The translations under genes and the position numbers were made by a program. A stretch of DNA of 6,612 bases from Acidobacteriaceae bacterium (lineage in GTDB: Bacteria > Acidobacteriota > Terriglobia > Terriglobales > Acidobacteriaceae), in the NCBI GenBank assembly GCA_030039895.1, contig JASHUR010000166.1, positions 1-6,612 of the forward strand, written 5' to 3'. The notes beneath the pieces were generated by a model. That model ran no database searches. It saw nothing but the letters and a program-made list of their open reading frames with translations, and had not been told where the DNA came from. Numbering within the stretch: the first letter of the stretch is position 1; each line of letters starts with the position of its first letter. Positions 1 to 5,937 of the stretch are shown piece after piece.

Positions 1-1007
1 AACTCAACGTCGTTCACAGATGCCTGAATGGCCGTGGTCAGGTCGGTGAGGGTGGTCACCTTCAGGCTTGCGGGCAGGGTCGCCAGCAGCTGCGGCATCA
101 GGTTCTTGATGCTGCGCACCACGCTGATGGTGTTTGCGCCCGGCTGCCGCTGGATGTTCACAATCACGGCCGGCGTGTTGTCCATCCACGCCGCCTCAGT
201 GCTGTTCTCCACGCCGTTTACGACATTCGCCACGTCCTTGACAAATATCGGCGAGCCGTTGCGGTAGGCGACGACGACATCTTTATATTGGTCGCTCGTC
301 TCCAACTGGTCGTTCGCGTCAATCTGGTAGTCCTGGTACGGGCCGTCAAAGTTGCCCTTGGCCGCGTTTACGCTGGTATTAGTGAGTGCGCTGCGCACGT
401 CTTCAAGATTCAGCCCGTACGAGGCCAGCTCGGTCGGGTTCACCTGAATCCGCACTGCGGGCTTTTGTCCGCCGCTGATGCTGACCAGGCCCACGCCGCT
501 CAACTGCGAGATTTTGGGGGCGAGCCGCGTGTCTACAAGGTCCTCGACCTGCGGGAGCGGAAGCGTATCGGAGGTGATGGCCAGCGTAAGGACCGGCGCG
601 TCTGCGGGGTTCGTTTTGCTGTATACCGGCGGGGTGGGCAGCACGGAAGGCAGGAAGCTCTGCGCTGCGTTGATTGCCGACTGCACCTCTTCTTCCGCCA
701 CATCAATATCGAGCGAGAGGTCGAACTGGAGCACAATCACCGATGCCCCGCCCGCGCTGGTCGAGGTCATCTGGCTCAGGCCCTGCATCTCGCCGAACTG
801 CCGCTCCAGCGGAGCTGTAACCGTGGTTGCCACCACCGTTGGGCTTGCGCCCGGATAAAACGTGAGTACTTGAATGGTCGGGTAATCGACCTCAGGCAGC
901 GCCGACACCGGCAGCTGCGTAAACGCAACAATGCCGACCAGCAAAATGGCGGCCATCAGCAGCGAGGTGGCTACCGGCCGCAGAATGAATGGGCGGGATG
1001 GGCTCAC
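1..1007 (-). CDS. mdtB: MdtB-like RND efflux permease, N-terminal part (truncated by window edge)
   Basis: Inner-membrane pump subunit of a tripartite RND (HAE1/MdtB-MdtC type) exporter, using proton influx to expel drugs or other small molecules through an adaptor and an outer-membrane channel. The visible 335 residues show a short cytoplasmic start with FILRPVATSLLM, TM1 at about 12-30, then LPEVDYPTIQV (37-47) and the first periplasmic porter subdomains: APLERQFGEMQGLSQMTS (65-82), SAINAAQSFLP (110-120), NPADAPVLTLA (133-143), SGVGLVSISGGQKPAVR (170-186), QRQPGAN (286-292). These closely match Escherichia coli MdtB as I remember it. Full-length members have about 1,040 residues, so two thirds lie beyond the left edge. 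The start is GTG at 1007, overlapping the adaptor stop as GTGA, which implies translational coupling; it places FILRPVA at the usual distance from the N-terminus. The second-half transmembrane proton relay residues are not visible. Long open frames on the opposite strand here are shadows. Confidence 0.95.
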   Translation of the reverse strand, partial: MSPSRPFILRPVATSLLMAAILLVGIVAFTQLPVSALPEVDYPTIQVLTFYPGASPTVVATTVTAPLERQFGEMQGLSQMTSTSAGGASVIVLQFDLSLDIDVAEEEVQSAINAAQSFLPSVLPTPPVYSKTNPADAPVLTLAITSDTLPLPQVEDLVDTRLAPKISQLSGVGLVSISGGQKPAVRIQVNPTELASYGLNLEDVRSALTNTSVNAAKGNFDGPYQDYQIDANDQLETSDQYKDVVVAYRNGSPIFVKDVANVVNGVENSTEAAWMDNTPAVIVNIQRQPGANTISVVRSIKNLMPQLLATLPASLKVTTLTDLTTAIQASVNDVE

Positions 1008-2275
1008 GGTACGTTGCTCTCACTGTTGGAAGACTGCGGCGCGGCCTTCACGATATGCACTACCGAGCCGTTCCGCAGCTTCTCAAAACTGCTGGTAGCC
1101 ACCACGTCGCCGGCCTTGATGCCTGTGACCGCGGTCAGCCCTTCGTTCGACGTGCCCGTCTTCACGTCCTGCATCTTTGCAGTTTTCTCGTTCGGCTTCT
1201 TGCCGTTCGTAATCAGGAAGACGAATGCCTCCTGCCCGTTGTGCTGGATGGCCTGGGACGGGATCAGCGTCTGGTTGTTCTCGGTGTCCACCAGCAACCG
1301 CGTATTCACAAACTGGTTCGGGAACAGGACATCCTGGCGGTTGGCGAAGGTCGCGCGCAGCTTCAGCGTGCCGGTCGTGGTGTCGATCTGGTTGTCGAGC
1401 GCGGTCAGCAGCCCGGTGCCGAGCTTCTGGCTTTGACTTGCGTTCCAGGCTTCCACCGTGAGCTTATGCCCGGCGCGCGTCTGCTGGAGAACCTTCTCAA
1501 GGTCACCCTCGGCCAGGGTAAAGACCACCGTTGTTGGTTCCATCTGAGCAACCACGACAAGCGGCGTGCTGGAGGACGCCTGTACGAGGTTTCCTGGATC
1601 AATGAGCCGCAGGCCTACCTTGCCAGCAAACGGTGCCGTGATGTGGCAATAGCTCAGTTGCACCTTGTCGTACTCGAGCGCGCCCTTGTCCGCCTGCACA
1701 ATGCCCTCGTCCTGCAGCACCAGCTTTTCCTGGTCATCCAGCGTCTGCCGCGCAATGGCGTTGCGGGCCCACGCCGCCTGGTAGCGGGCCAGATCCATCT
1801 TTGCCTGCGCCAGCAGGTTGGTGTCGCGCTCCAGGTTTCCTGCCGCGCTGTCGACATTGGCCTGGTACTGGCGGGGATCAATCTCCACAAGAGGCTGGCC
1901 TTTGCGGACGAACTGGCCCTCGCGATAATAGACCGCCGTGACCACGCCGGTGACCTGGTTGTAGATGGTCGCCGTCTTGATCGGCGTCACCGTGCCGATG
2001 GCGTTGAGGTAGACGCCGATGTCGCCCTGCTTGGCCGTCGCTGCCGTCAGCGTCACCGGTCCGGCAAACATTCTGCTGGCGCCGGGTCCGTGCGCTGCCT
2101 GCTGGTTGCCGCTCTTGCGCAACACCAGATAAAAGATCCCAGCAAAGATCAGAAGCAGGATCAAGATCCATAGCCACTGCCGGTGCTTCTTCCGCTGCCG
2201 GGGCGCGGCGATGCCGGCAAACGAAGGCGTTGAACGATCGGGGGGATTTGAGGTTGCTGGCGGCTTTTGTTCCAT
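1004..2275 (-). CDS. mdtA: MdtA-like RND efflux periplasmic adaptor (membrane fusion protein)
   Basis: Periplasmic adaptor linking the RND pump to its outer-membrane channel. The 423-residue protein has a basic cytoplasmic N-terminus (KK at 29-30), one hydrophobic anchor at about 34-52 and no lipobox cysteine, so it is probably held by an uncleaved signal anchor. The first lipoyl half is at about 101-132 (VTGVVTAVYYREGQFVRKGQ), an alpha-helical hairpin at about 133-207, the second lipoyl half at about 208-240 (ITAPFAGKVGLR), and the beta-barrel from about 247, containing ALDNQIDTTTGTLK (292-305) and LFPNQFVNTRLLVD (317-330). These motifs and the length match E. coli MdtA (about 415 residues). 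The ATG at 2275 is preceded only by a weak purine stretch (AAGAAGAT). It is first gene of the mdtAB unit, its stop overlapping the permease start. A promoter should lie in 2276-2566. Substrate cannot be read from the sequence. Confidence 0.95.
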   Translation of the reverse strand: MEQKPPATSNPPDRSTPSFAGIAAPRQRKKHRQWLWILILLLIFAGIFYLVLRKSGNQQAAHGPGASRMFAGPVTLTAATAKQGDIGVYLNAIGTVTPIKTATIYNQVTGVVTAVYYREGQFVRKGQPLVEIDPRQYQANVDSAAGNLERDTNLLAQAKMDLARYQAAWARNAIARQTLDDQEKLVLQDEGIVQADKGALEYDKVQLSYCHITAPFAGKVGLRLIDPGNLVQASSSTPLVVVAQMEPTTVVFTLAEGDLEKVLQQTRAGHKLTVEAWNASQSQKLGTGLLTALDNQIDTTTGTLKLRATFANRQDVLFPNQFVNTRLLVDTENNQTLIPSQAIQHNGQEAFVFLITNGKKPNEKTAKMQDVKTGTSNEGLTAVTGIKAGDVVATSSFEKLRNGSVVHIVKAAPQSSNSESNVP

Positions 2276-2566
2276 CGTTATCTTCTTGCACCGTTCCCGC
2301 TGACCTGCCCATGCAGGCTGCGTGGATCTTTGTGGATTCTTCTTCTGGCAGGCAGCCTCTTGCAGATCACCGGTCTGTTTAAGCGAGTCGATTCAATCAA
2401 GAGCCGGAGCAAGTGCCGCAGGATTTGGCTATGACACCCTCGAGGTACAGGTAAGATTTGCTTCTATGGACGATTCAGGGCCGTAAATTGTTGCACAGCG
2501 GGACTGAAGGGCTGACGAGTAGACTTTTCATCCCTGCCCCCTTCATTTTGAATCTTAATATGCCCG
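2276..2566 (-). promoter_or_regulatory. Leader/promoter region upstream of mdtAB
   Basis: This 291-base gap lies between the ankyrin gene end and the mdtA start, both on the minus strand, so it should hold the pump promoter and any operator. I see no convincing -35/-10 pair. It does contain a perfect 5-bp stem with a 4-base loop (CCTGC-CCAT-GCAGG, 2304-2317), a 7-bp inverted repeat (AGGCTGC 2315-2321 with GCAGCCT 2352-2358), and a direct repeat of GTGGAT at 2322-2327 and 2332-2337, exactly 10 bases apart. No regulator gene is adjacent. No coding frame here is persuasive. Confidence 0.4.
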
Positions 2567-3235
2567 CTACCTTTGAGGTACTGCCCCTGCTTCAAGCGCC
2601 TCCACGGCAGCCGTGTGGCCGCGCTCCTGGGCATAGTCCAGAGGCAGTTTCCCCTGATCGCAGCGCCTGTCGGGACGGGCGCCGTTTGCAAGCAACAGAC
2701 GCACCAGGTTCGCCTTGCCCGCGGCGGCCGCCTGATGCAGCGGGGTAAATCCGCCGGCCTGCACTGCATTTACATCCGCCCCGGCCTCCAGCAGCAGGAG
2801 AATTGTCTCCTCCGAGTCTCCAAGCGCAATGGCCGCATGCAGCGGCTGGTTGTGCTGTGGGTTATGTGAGTACTGGTGCGCGTGCGCCCCATGCTCCAGC
2901 AGCAGCTTTACCGCCGCAGGACCCGCGAAGGCCGCCGCCAGGTGCAGCGGGGCCCATCCATCGCCGGACACCGTCCAGACCTGCATCGCGTCCGCCGAGA
3001 GGATCTCCTTCAGCCTCGGGCAGTCCCCCAGCGCCGCCGCCTCAAATACGTCCAGCTCTCCGGCCGCAGCCCGCAGACACTCCATGATCTCTGCCTGCCG
3101 CGAATACACCGACCACATCAGGACCGAGACGCCCTGCGCATCCCGCGCTTTCGCCGCTCCGGGCTCCTCTGCGACCAGTGCGGCGATCTCCGCCTTCTGG
3201 CCCCTGCGAATCATGTTCACCAATTGCTGGCTCAT
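2567..3235 (-). CDS. Ankyrin-repeat protein
   Basis: A 222-residue protein made almost wholly of ankyrin repeats, which act as protein-binding scaffolds. It has no signal peptide or membrane segment, so it is probably cytosolic. Clear repeats are GWAPLHLAAAFAGPAAVKLL (93-112), QPLHAAIALGDSEETILLLL (130-149, ending AGADVNA) and FTPLHQAAAAGKANLVRLLL (163-182, ending NGARPD). A degenerate final repeat carries LPLDYAQERGHTAAVEAL (197-214). Weaker repeat-like units precede these (VSVLMWSVYSRQAEIMECL at 36-54; LDVFEAAALGD at 61-71), giving about six in all. No catalytic domain is attached. The ATG at 3235 has only GAGG three bases upstream, but a TATACT box at 3242-3247 puts the expected transcript start at or next to the ATG. 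It follows the DUF2784 gene by 56 bases. Binding partner and role are unknown. Confidence 0.9.
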   Translation of the reverse strand: MSQQLVNMIRRGQKAEIAALVAEEPGAAKARDAQGVSVLMWSVYSRQAEIMECLRAAAGELDVFEAAALGDCPRLKEILSADAMQVWTVSGDGWAPLHLAAAFAGPAAVKLLLEHGAHAHQYSHNPQHNQPLHAAIALGDSEETILLLLEAGADVNAVQAGGFTPLHQAAAAGKANLVRLLLANGARPDRRCDQGKLPLDYAQERGHTAAVEALEAGAVPQR

Positions 3236-3241
3236 GGCCTC

Positions 3242-3247
3242 AGTATA
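3242..3247 (-). promoter_or_regulatory. Candidate -10 box of the ankyrin gene
   Basis: On the minus strand TATACT occurs with only six bases between it and the ATG of the ankyrin gene. A sigma70-type promoter would start transcription about seven bases downstream, that is, at the A of the ATG. No good -35 hexamer is seen 16-18 bases upstream, so this is a weak call based on one hexamer and its placement. Confidence 0.3.
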
Positions 3248-3291
3248 GAAGCAGTCTCATGCATCCATCTGCGGCTTCCGCGCGGAGTTCC

Positions 3292-3681
3292 TTACATACT
3301 TCCTTCGGCCGGCTGCGCCGATTTTCGCGACGCCCACCAGCGGTAGAACCGCCATCCGTAAATGCCCAGGTTCAACGCGCAAATGCTAGCGCCTACGGCC
3401 CCTACCAGCCACCACGGCAAATTGGGATAGACAATTCTGTCCAGGTAATGCAGCAAAAAGCTCCCGTGATAGGGGTGCAGACCTGCTTTCCCCTCAAAGT
3501 ACTGCTCGGCCAGTGTCAGCGGACAGGGCCACGGGCCGACTTCGACGATGATTCCCCATACCAGACAGAGAATGTGGAGCGTGCTCCAGACCGGGCGGCC
3601 GCGCGTAAAGAACGCCCCGAAAATCACGGCAAGAATCCACGCAATGTGGATCCAGAGAATCGCAATGGCAATCAAATCCAT
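3292..3681 (-). CDS. DUF2784 family small membrane protein
   Basis: A 129-residue inner-membrane protein that I place in the DUF2784 family; function is unknown. Predicted membrane helices are at about 3-25 (LIAIAILWIHIAWILAVIFG), 33-49 and 90-109. The family signature is visible as LHILCLVWGIIVE (35-47), the CPLT turn in GPWPCPLTLAEQYF (49-62), and the YHGSFLLHYL segment (71-80) before the last helix. A basic, aromatic tail (WRFYRWWASRK, 110-120) probably lies in the cytoplasm. I chose the ATG at 3681 because the first helix starts right after it, as usual in this family. The frame stays open to a TTG at 3732, which would add 17 residues including three cysteines. An AAGGAG at 3712-3717 is 30 bases from the ATG and fits neither start well. 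It lies 75 bases after the small basic protein gene and may share its transcript. Confidence 0.85.
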   Translation of the reverse strand: MDLIAIAILWIHIAWILAVIFGAFFTRGRPVWSTLHILCLVWGIIVEVGPWPCPLTLAEQYFEGKAGLHPYHGSFLLHYLDRIVYPNLPWWLVGAVGASICALNLGIYGWRFYRWWASRKSAQPAEGSM

Positions 3682-3756
3682 GCAGCAGACACGGCACCCC
3701 GAAGAAGAACGCTCCTTATTAACTTGAGGCAAGCCCCAATGTAAGGACGAAGGAAA

Positions 3757-3939
3757 CTATTGGCCGTCGTCCGCAAGTATCTGCCCCAGCGTCTTTTTGT
3801 ATTTCTGGCCCCGCTTCTCCGTGCGCGGTTTGTCCTCGATCACCCGCTCCGTTTTTGGCTGTCCCACGCGCTCGCGCGCATTGGCCTTTACGGCTTTGAC
3901 CACGGAGAAACCCTTCTTTTTCGCGCGTTTTTTGGCCAT
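3757..3939 (-). CDS. Small, highly basic hypothetical protein (60 residues)
   Basis: I do not recognise a named family. The protein begins MAKKRAKKKGFSVVKAVKAN and stays rich in Lys and Arg to about residue 49, including RVIEDKPRTEKRGQKYKKT (32-50), then ends with a short acidic tail (LADDGQ). It has no cysteine, membrane segment or signal peptide. The charge suggests nucleic-acid or ribosome binding, but that is inference only. The frame is open upstream to 4152, but that extension would run antisense through the zinc-ribbon gene. The ATG at 3939 is chosen because it opens the lysine-rich segment and has GGAGG 13 bases upstream plus a closer GGGAAG. Codon third positions are GC-rich as in the neighbouring genes. 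It is divergent from the zinc-ribbon gene and followed after 75 bases by the DUF2784 gene. Confidence 0.6.
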   Translation of the reverse strand: MAKKRAKKKGFSVVKAVKANARERVGQPKTERVIEDKPRTEKRGQKYKKTLGQILADDGQ

Positions 3940-4017
3940 CGCTTCCCGTCCGCCTCCATTCTTCATACAATGTGATTGAGAAAGCAACCTGAGAACGCAA
4001 ACCTGGGGGTAAGCCAC
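3940..4017. promoter_or_regulatory. Shared divergent promoter region of two small genes
   Basis: These 78 bases separate two divergent starts and must hold both 5' regions. On the plus strand TACAAT at 3966-3971 resembles a -10 box, with a poor -35 (TTCCCG, 3943-3948) 17 bases upstream; it would give a leader of about 40 bases for the zinc-ribbon gene. GGGGGT at 4005-4010 is the likely ribosome-binding site for the ATG at 4018. No clear minus-strand promoter is seen. Confidence 0.35.
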
Positions 4018-4299
4018 ATGGAAGAACGGGACTTTTTCGACGAGCGTCCGGAGCAGCGCAGCCACACGCTCACCTGCCCCCACTGTGGCCAATCCGCCGA
4101 GTATCAGCTTGACTGGCTCGTCCGCCGCAAAAAGAGCGGACTGCCCCGCCACGCGGATGAGCGCGACCGTGCGCGCTTCGCCAAGGCCCAGTCCTACATG
4201 GTGCGCCGCGATGACATTGTCGCCTGCAAGAACATCCGCTGCCGCAAGCGGTTTGAGGTCGCGGGAATCCAGTCGGTCGCGTTTCTGCAGTCGGCCTGA
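4018..4299 (+). CDS. Hypothetical protein with probable zinc-ribbon (two cysteine pairs)
   Basis: A 93-residue soluble protein of no family I can name. It carries TCPHCGQSAEYQLDW (19-33) with a CxxC pair (Cys20, Cys23) and ACKNIRCRKRFEV (69-81) with a Cx4C pair (Cys70, Cys75), together a plausible single structural zinc site. The intervening stretch is strongly charged (LVRRKKSGLPRHADERDRARFAKAQ, about 34-58, given here only as its general character of many Arg and Lys), which could suit nucleic-acid or protein binding. The N-terminus is acidic (MEERDFFDERPEQ). The ATG at 4018 is chosen over upstream in-frame starts because GGGGGT lies 7 bases before it. It diverges from the 60-residue basic protein gene and converges with the VWFA gene. 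The function is unknown; a zinc ribbon is inferred from cysteine spacing alone. Confidence 0.75.
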   Translation: MEERDFFDERPEQRSHTLTCPHCGQSAEYQLDWLVRRKKSGLPRHADERDRARFAKAQSYMVRRDDIVACKNIRCRKRFEVAGIQSVAFLQSA

Positions 4300-4322
4300 A
4301 CGCCGAGCGTTAAGCCTGGCTT
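4299..4322. terminator. Tandem small inverted repeats between convergent genes
   Basis: Between the convergent zinc-ribbon and VWFA genes there are two short inverted repeats: AACGC-CGA-GCGTT (4299-4311) followed directly by AAGCC-T-GGCTT (4312-4322). The position suits a bidirectional terminator, but the stems are only 5 bp, the second loop is too small to close fully, and no T-tract follows on either strand, so this is a weak call. Confidence 0.25.
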
Positions 4323-4331
4323 GGTTCTGGA

Positions 4332-5384
4332 TCAGTGCAGCGAATAATACCCTGTCCGGGTGCGGGCCTTAAGACCCGGCCGGGACACTTTCACTTCAAT
4401 CTGGTGATATTCGTTCGGTTCCCCCGGTGCAGGGTTGAAGGACAATTCATAGTAGGCGCTGGCGTCCCCCACCGCCCGCTGCATCAGGGCCGTTACGTCG
4501 TTGTTGGAGTTGAGCACCAGGCCACCGCTCTGCGCCGCAATCACCTCCAGCGACAGATTGCCGAAACTCGCCTCGTTCTTCTTGCGGACCCCTTTCAGAA
4601 AGTCCTGGTAGTAGGTCGTGTGAAGTCCGACGTCCGCTGTTCCAAGCGGATCGATCGCATACAGCGTGACCCCTGCCTGACGGAGGTCCGTCGACAGTCT
4701 CACAATCTGGTCAAAAATGATCCTCTGCTGCTTGTCGCTGATCGAGATTCGCGGCCCGGTCAGGATCGGCCAACCCGGTGACATCCACAGGATGAACTTG
4801 CGGCCCGGCAAAGGGCCCGCGAATTCAGCCAGTTGCTGCAAAGTCCGAATCGACATCTGAAGCCGCTCGGCAGCGCCGTAAAATCCCGCAGACCTCTGGA
4901 TTGCGCGCAGTGAAATCGTGTACTTGTCCAGGGCCTTGGCAAGCTCATTGCCGTTTGTAGAAAAGCCCTTCAGCATCTGCGTGCCGGTGTCGGAAAAGAT
5001 CGCCAGCGTCGTCGGATAGGCCAGCTTGCCGCCATTGGCCCGAAAGAACTTGGAAATCTCTATGCGCTCGTATGCGATGGTCGAGTAGAAGGTATTGACA
5101 TCATCGATCACTACGATGACCCCCACCTGCACCCCACTCCCGCTGACCGCGTGGAAAGACTGGATCTGCTGCGGAGCCTTGTTGTCCAGCACGGTGAAGT
5201 CCTGCTGTGTGAGTCCCGCTACCGGAACGCCGTTCCGGCCGGTCACCACAACATCAAGATGGATAGGGTTGGCGCCAGACTGCCCGCCGGCCGGAGCCGG
5301 TTGCTGAGCGAAGACCGCTGACGCGAGCAATAGAAAAGCGGCAAAGACACACAAGGGTGCTGGAATCCGCACTCGTCCCTCCAT
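4332..5384 (-). CDS. Secreted VWFA-related domain protein, acidobacterial type (TIGR03436)
   Basis: A 350-residue exported protein with a von Willebrand factor A-like domain of the class expanded in Acidobacteria; no precise function is known. A signal peptide is clear: CVFAAFLLLASAVFA (12-26) with probable cleavage before QQPA, then a Pro/Gly-rich linker. A family-typical N-terminal region follows, with HLDVVVTGRNGVPVAGLT (42-59) and DFTVLDNKAPQQIQSF (62-77). The VWA core starts at VQVGVIVVIDDVNT (85-98), contains FILWMSPGWP (197-206) and VTLYAIDP (239-246), and ends with YYELSF (311-316) and the terminal RTRTGYYSLH. The metal-site position reads DDVNT rather than DxSxS, so classical metal binding is doubtful; this subfamily often has such a variant. 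The ATG at 5384 lacks a ribosome site, whereas GTG at 5372 has GGAGGG four bases upstream and may be the true start (346 residues). It follows trxC by 70 bases. Confidence 0.9.
   Translation of the reverse strand: MEGRVRIPAPLCVFAAFLLLASAVFAQQPAPAGGQSGANPIHLDVVVTGRNGVPVAGLTQQDFTVLDNKAPQQIQSFHAVSGSGVQVGVIVVIDDVNTFYSTIAYERIEISKFFRANGGKLAYPTTLAIFSDTGTQMLKGFSTNGNELAKALDKYTISLRAIQRSAGFYGAAERLQMSIRTLQQLAEFAGPLPGRKFILWMSPGWPILTGPRISISDKQQRIIFDQIVRLSTDLRQAGVTLYAIDPLGTADVGLHTTYYQDFLKGVRKKNEASFGNLSLEVIAAQSGGLVLNSNNDVTALMQRAVGDASAYYELSFNPAPGEPNEYHQIEVKVSRPGLKARTRTGYYSLH
5377..5382 (-). promoter_or_regulatory. Ribosome-binding site favouring a GTG start for the VWFA gene
   Basis: GGAGGG on the minus strand lies four bases upstream of an in-frame GTG at 5372 and overlaps the upstream ATG (5384). 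The ATG itself has no comparable site. Using the GTG removes only four residues and leaves a normal signal peptide (start MRIPAPLCVF). Confidence 0.5.
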
Positions 5385-5454
5385 GCAAAGCGAGCATGAC
5401 CGGAACCACGGCCATTCACTGCACGCTAGACGAGTTGACTGCCTGAAAAGACTC

Positions 5455-5937
5455 TTAACCGACGCGCTGCTGGCTGCGCAGTTGCTGCAGGCGCTGCTCC
5501 GCCTTGCCGCGGGCGCCCTTCACCCACTCCTCAAGCTGTTCGAAGGTCGCCATTCCGCTGTGCTGCTCAACCGGCCTGGCGCCGACAAACACGATGAAGT
5601 GAGGAATCCCACGCACGAAATAGCGATTTGCAAGCTCCGGATAGCGCTCCGTATCCACCTTCATCACGATCGCTTCGCCAGCCATTTCTGCGGCTATGCG
5701 CGCCACCGCGGGCGCCGACATCATGCACGGTCTGCACCATTCAGCCCAGAAATCCACCAGCACAGGAATCCGTGCGGTCTTGACAATCTCGTCAAAAACT
5801 TCAGTGTCCACTTCAAGCGGATCAGCAAGAGGGGCCAGCATTGCCTTGCAGGCGCCACAATGCCCCACATCCGCGAGATGCGACCCCAGTACGCGATTTT
5901 TAGCGCTGCACTGCTGACACACCCGTATGACAGGCAT
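5455..5937 (-). CDS. trxC: Thioredoxin, TrxC-like with N-terminal zinc motif and CRPC active site
   Basis: A cytosolic thiol-disulfide oxidoreductase of the thioredoxin 2 type (160 residues). The N-terminus has two CxxC pairs, CQQC (7-10) and CGAC (27-30), the zinc-binding arrangement that defines TrxC. The thioredoxin fold follows: VLVDFWAEWC (59-68) with the buried Asp62, active site WCRPC (67-71), MKVDTE (92-97) and the cis-proline loop RGIPHFIVF (109-117). The active site has Arg where nearly all thioredoxins have Gly (CGPC), and the residue after the cis-proline is His rather than the usual Thr. A C-terminal tail from about 141 is rich in Arg, Gln and Lys. The ATG at 5937 is chosen because GAAGGAG (5949-5955) lies 11 bases upstream and the CxxC motif starts at the usual place; an upstream TTG at 5970 is less likely. 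It is divergent from etfB and followed by the VWFA gene. Confidence 0.92.
   Translation of the reverse strand: MPVIRVCQQCSAKNRVLGSHLADVGHCGACKAMLAPLADPLEVDTEVFDEIVKTARIPVLVDFWAEWCRPCMMSAPAVARIAAEMAGEAIVMKVDTERYPELANRYFVRGIPHFIVFVGARPVEQHSGMATFEQLEEWVKGARGKAEQRLQQLRSQQRVG

Noticed and set aside
288..1436. A 382-residue open frame on the plus strand opposite mdtB and mdtA.
   Set aside because: It lies antisense to the strongly supported MdtB and MdtA frames, is rich in Arg/His/Gln/Leu as GC-rich shadow frames are, and shows no domain.
989..2173. A 394-residue open frame on the plus strand opposite mdtA.
   Set aside because: It mirrors the MdtA coding region almost completely and has no recognisable motif; its length comes from codon bias on the other strand.
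2458..2529. A tiny minus-strand frame of about 18 codons in the mdtA leader, preceded by a G-rich stretch.
   Set aside because: It is too short, shows no attenuator-like codon runs, and nothing else supports translation.
3178..3744. A 188-residue plus-strand open frame across the DUF2784 gene.
   Set aside because: It is antisense to a recognised membrane protein family and has no hydrophobic or domain pattern of its own.
3940..4152. N-terminal extension of the small basic protein to 131 residues.
   Set aside because: It would run antisense through the start of the zinc-ribbon gene, and the added residues look unlike the lysine-rich protein that begins at 3939.
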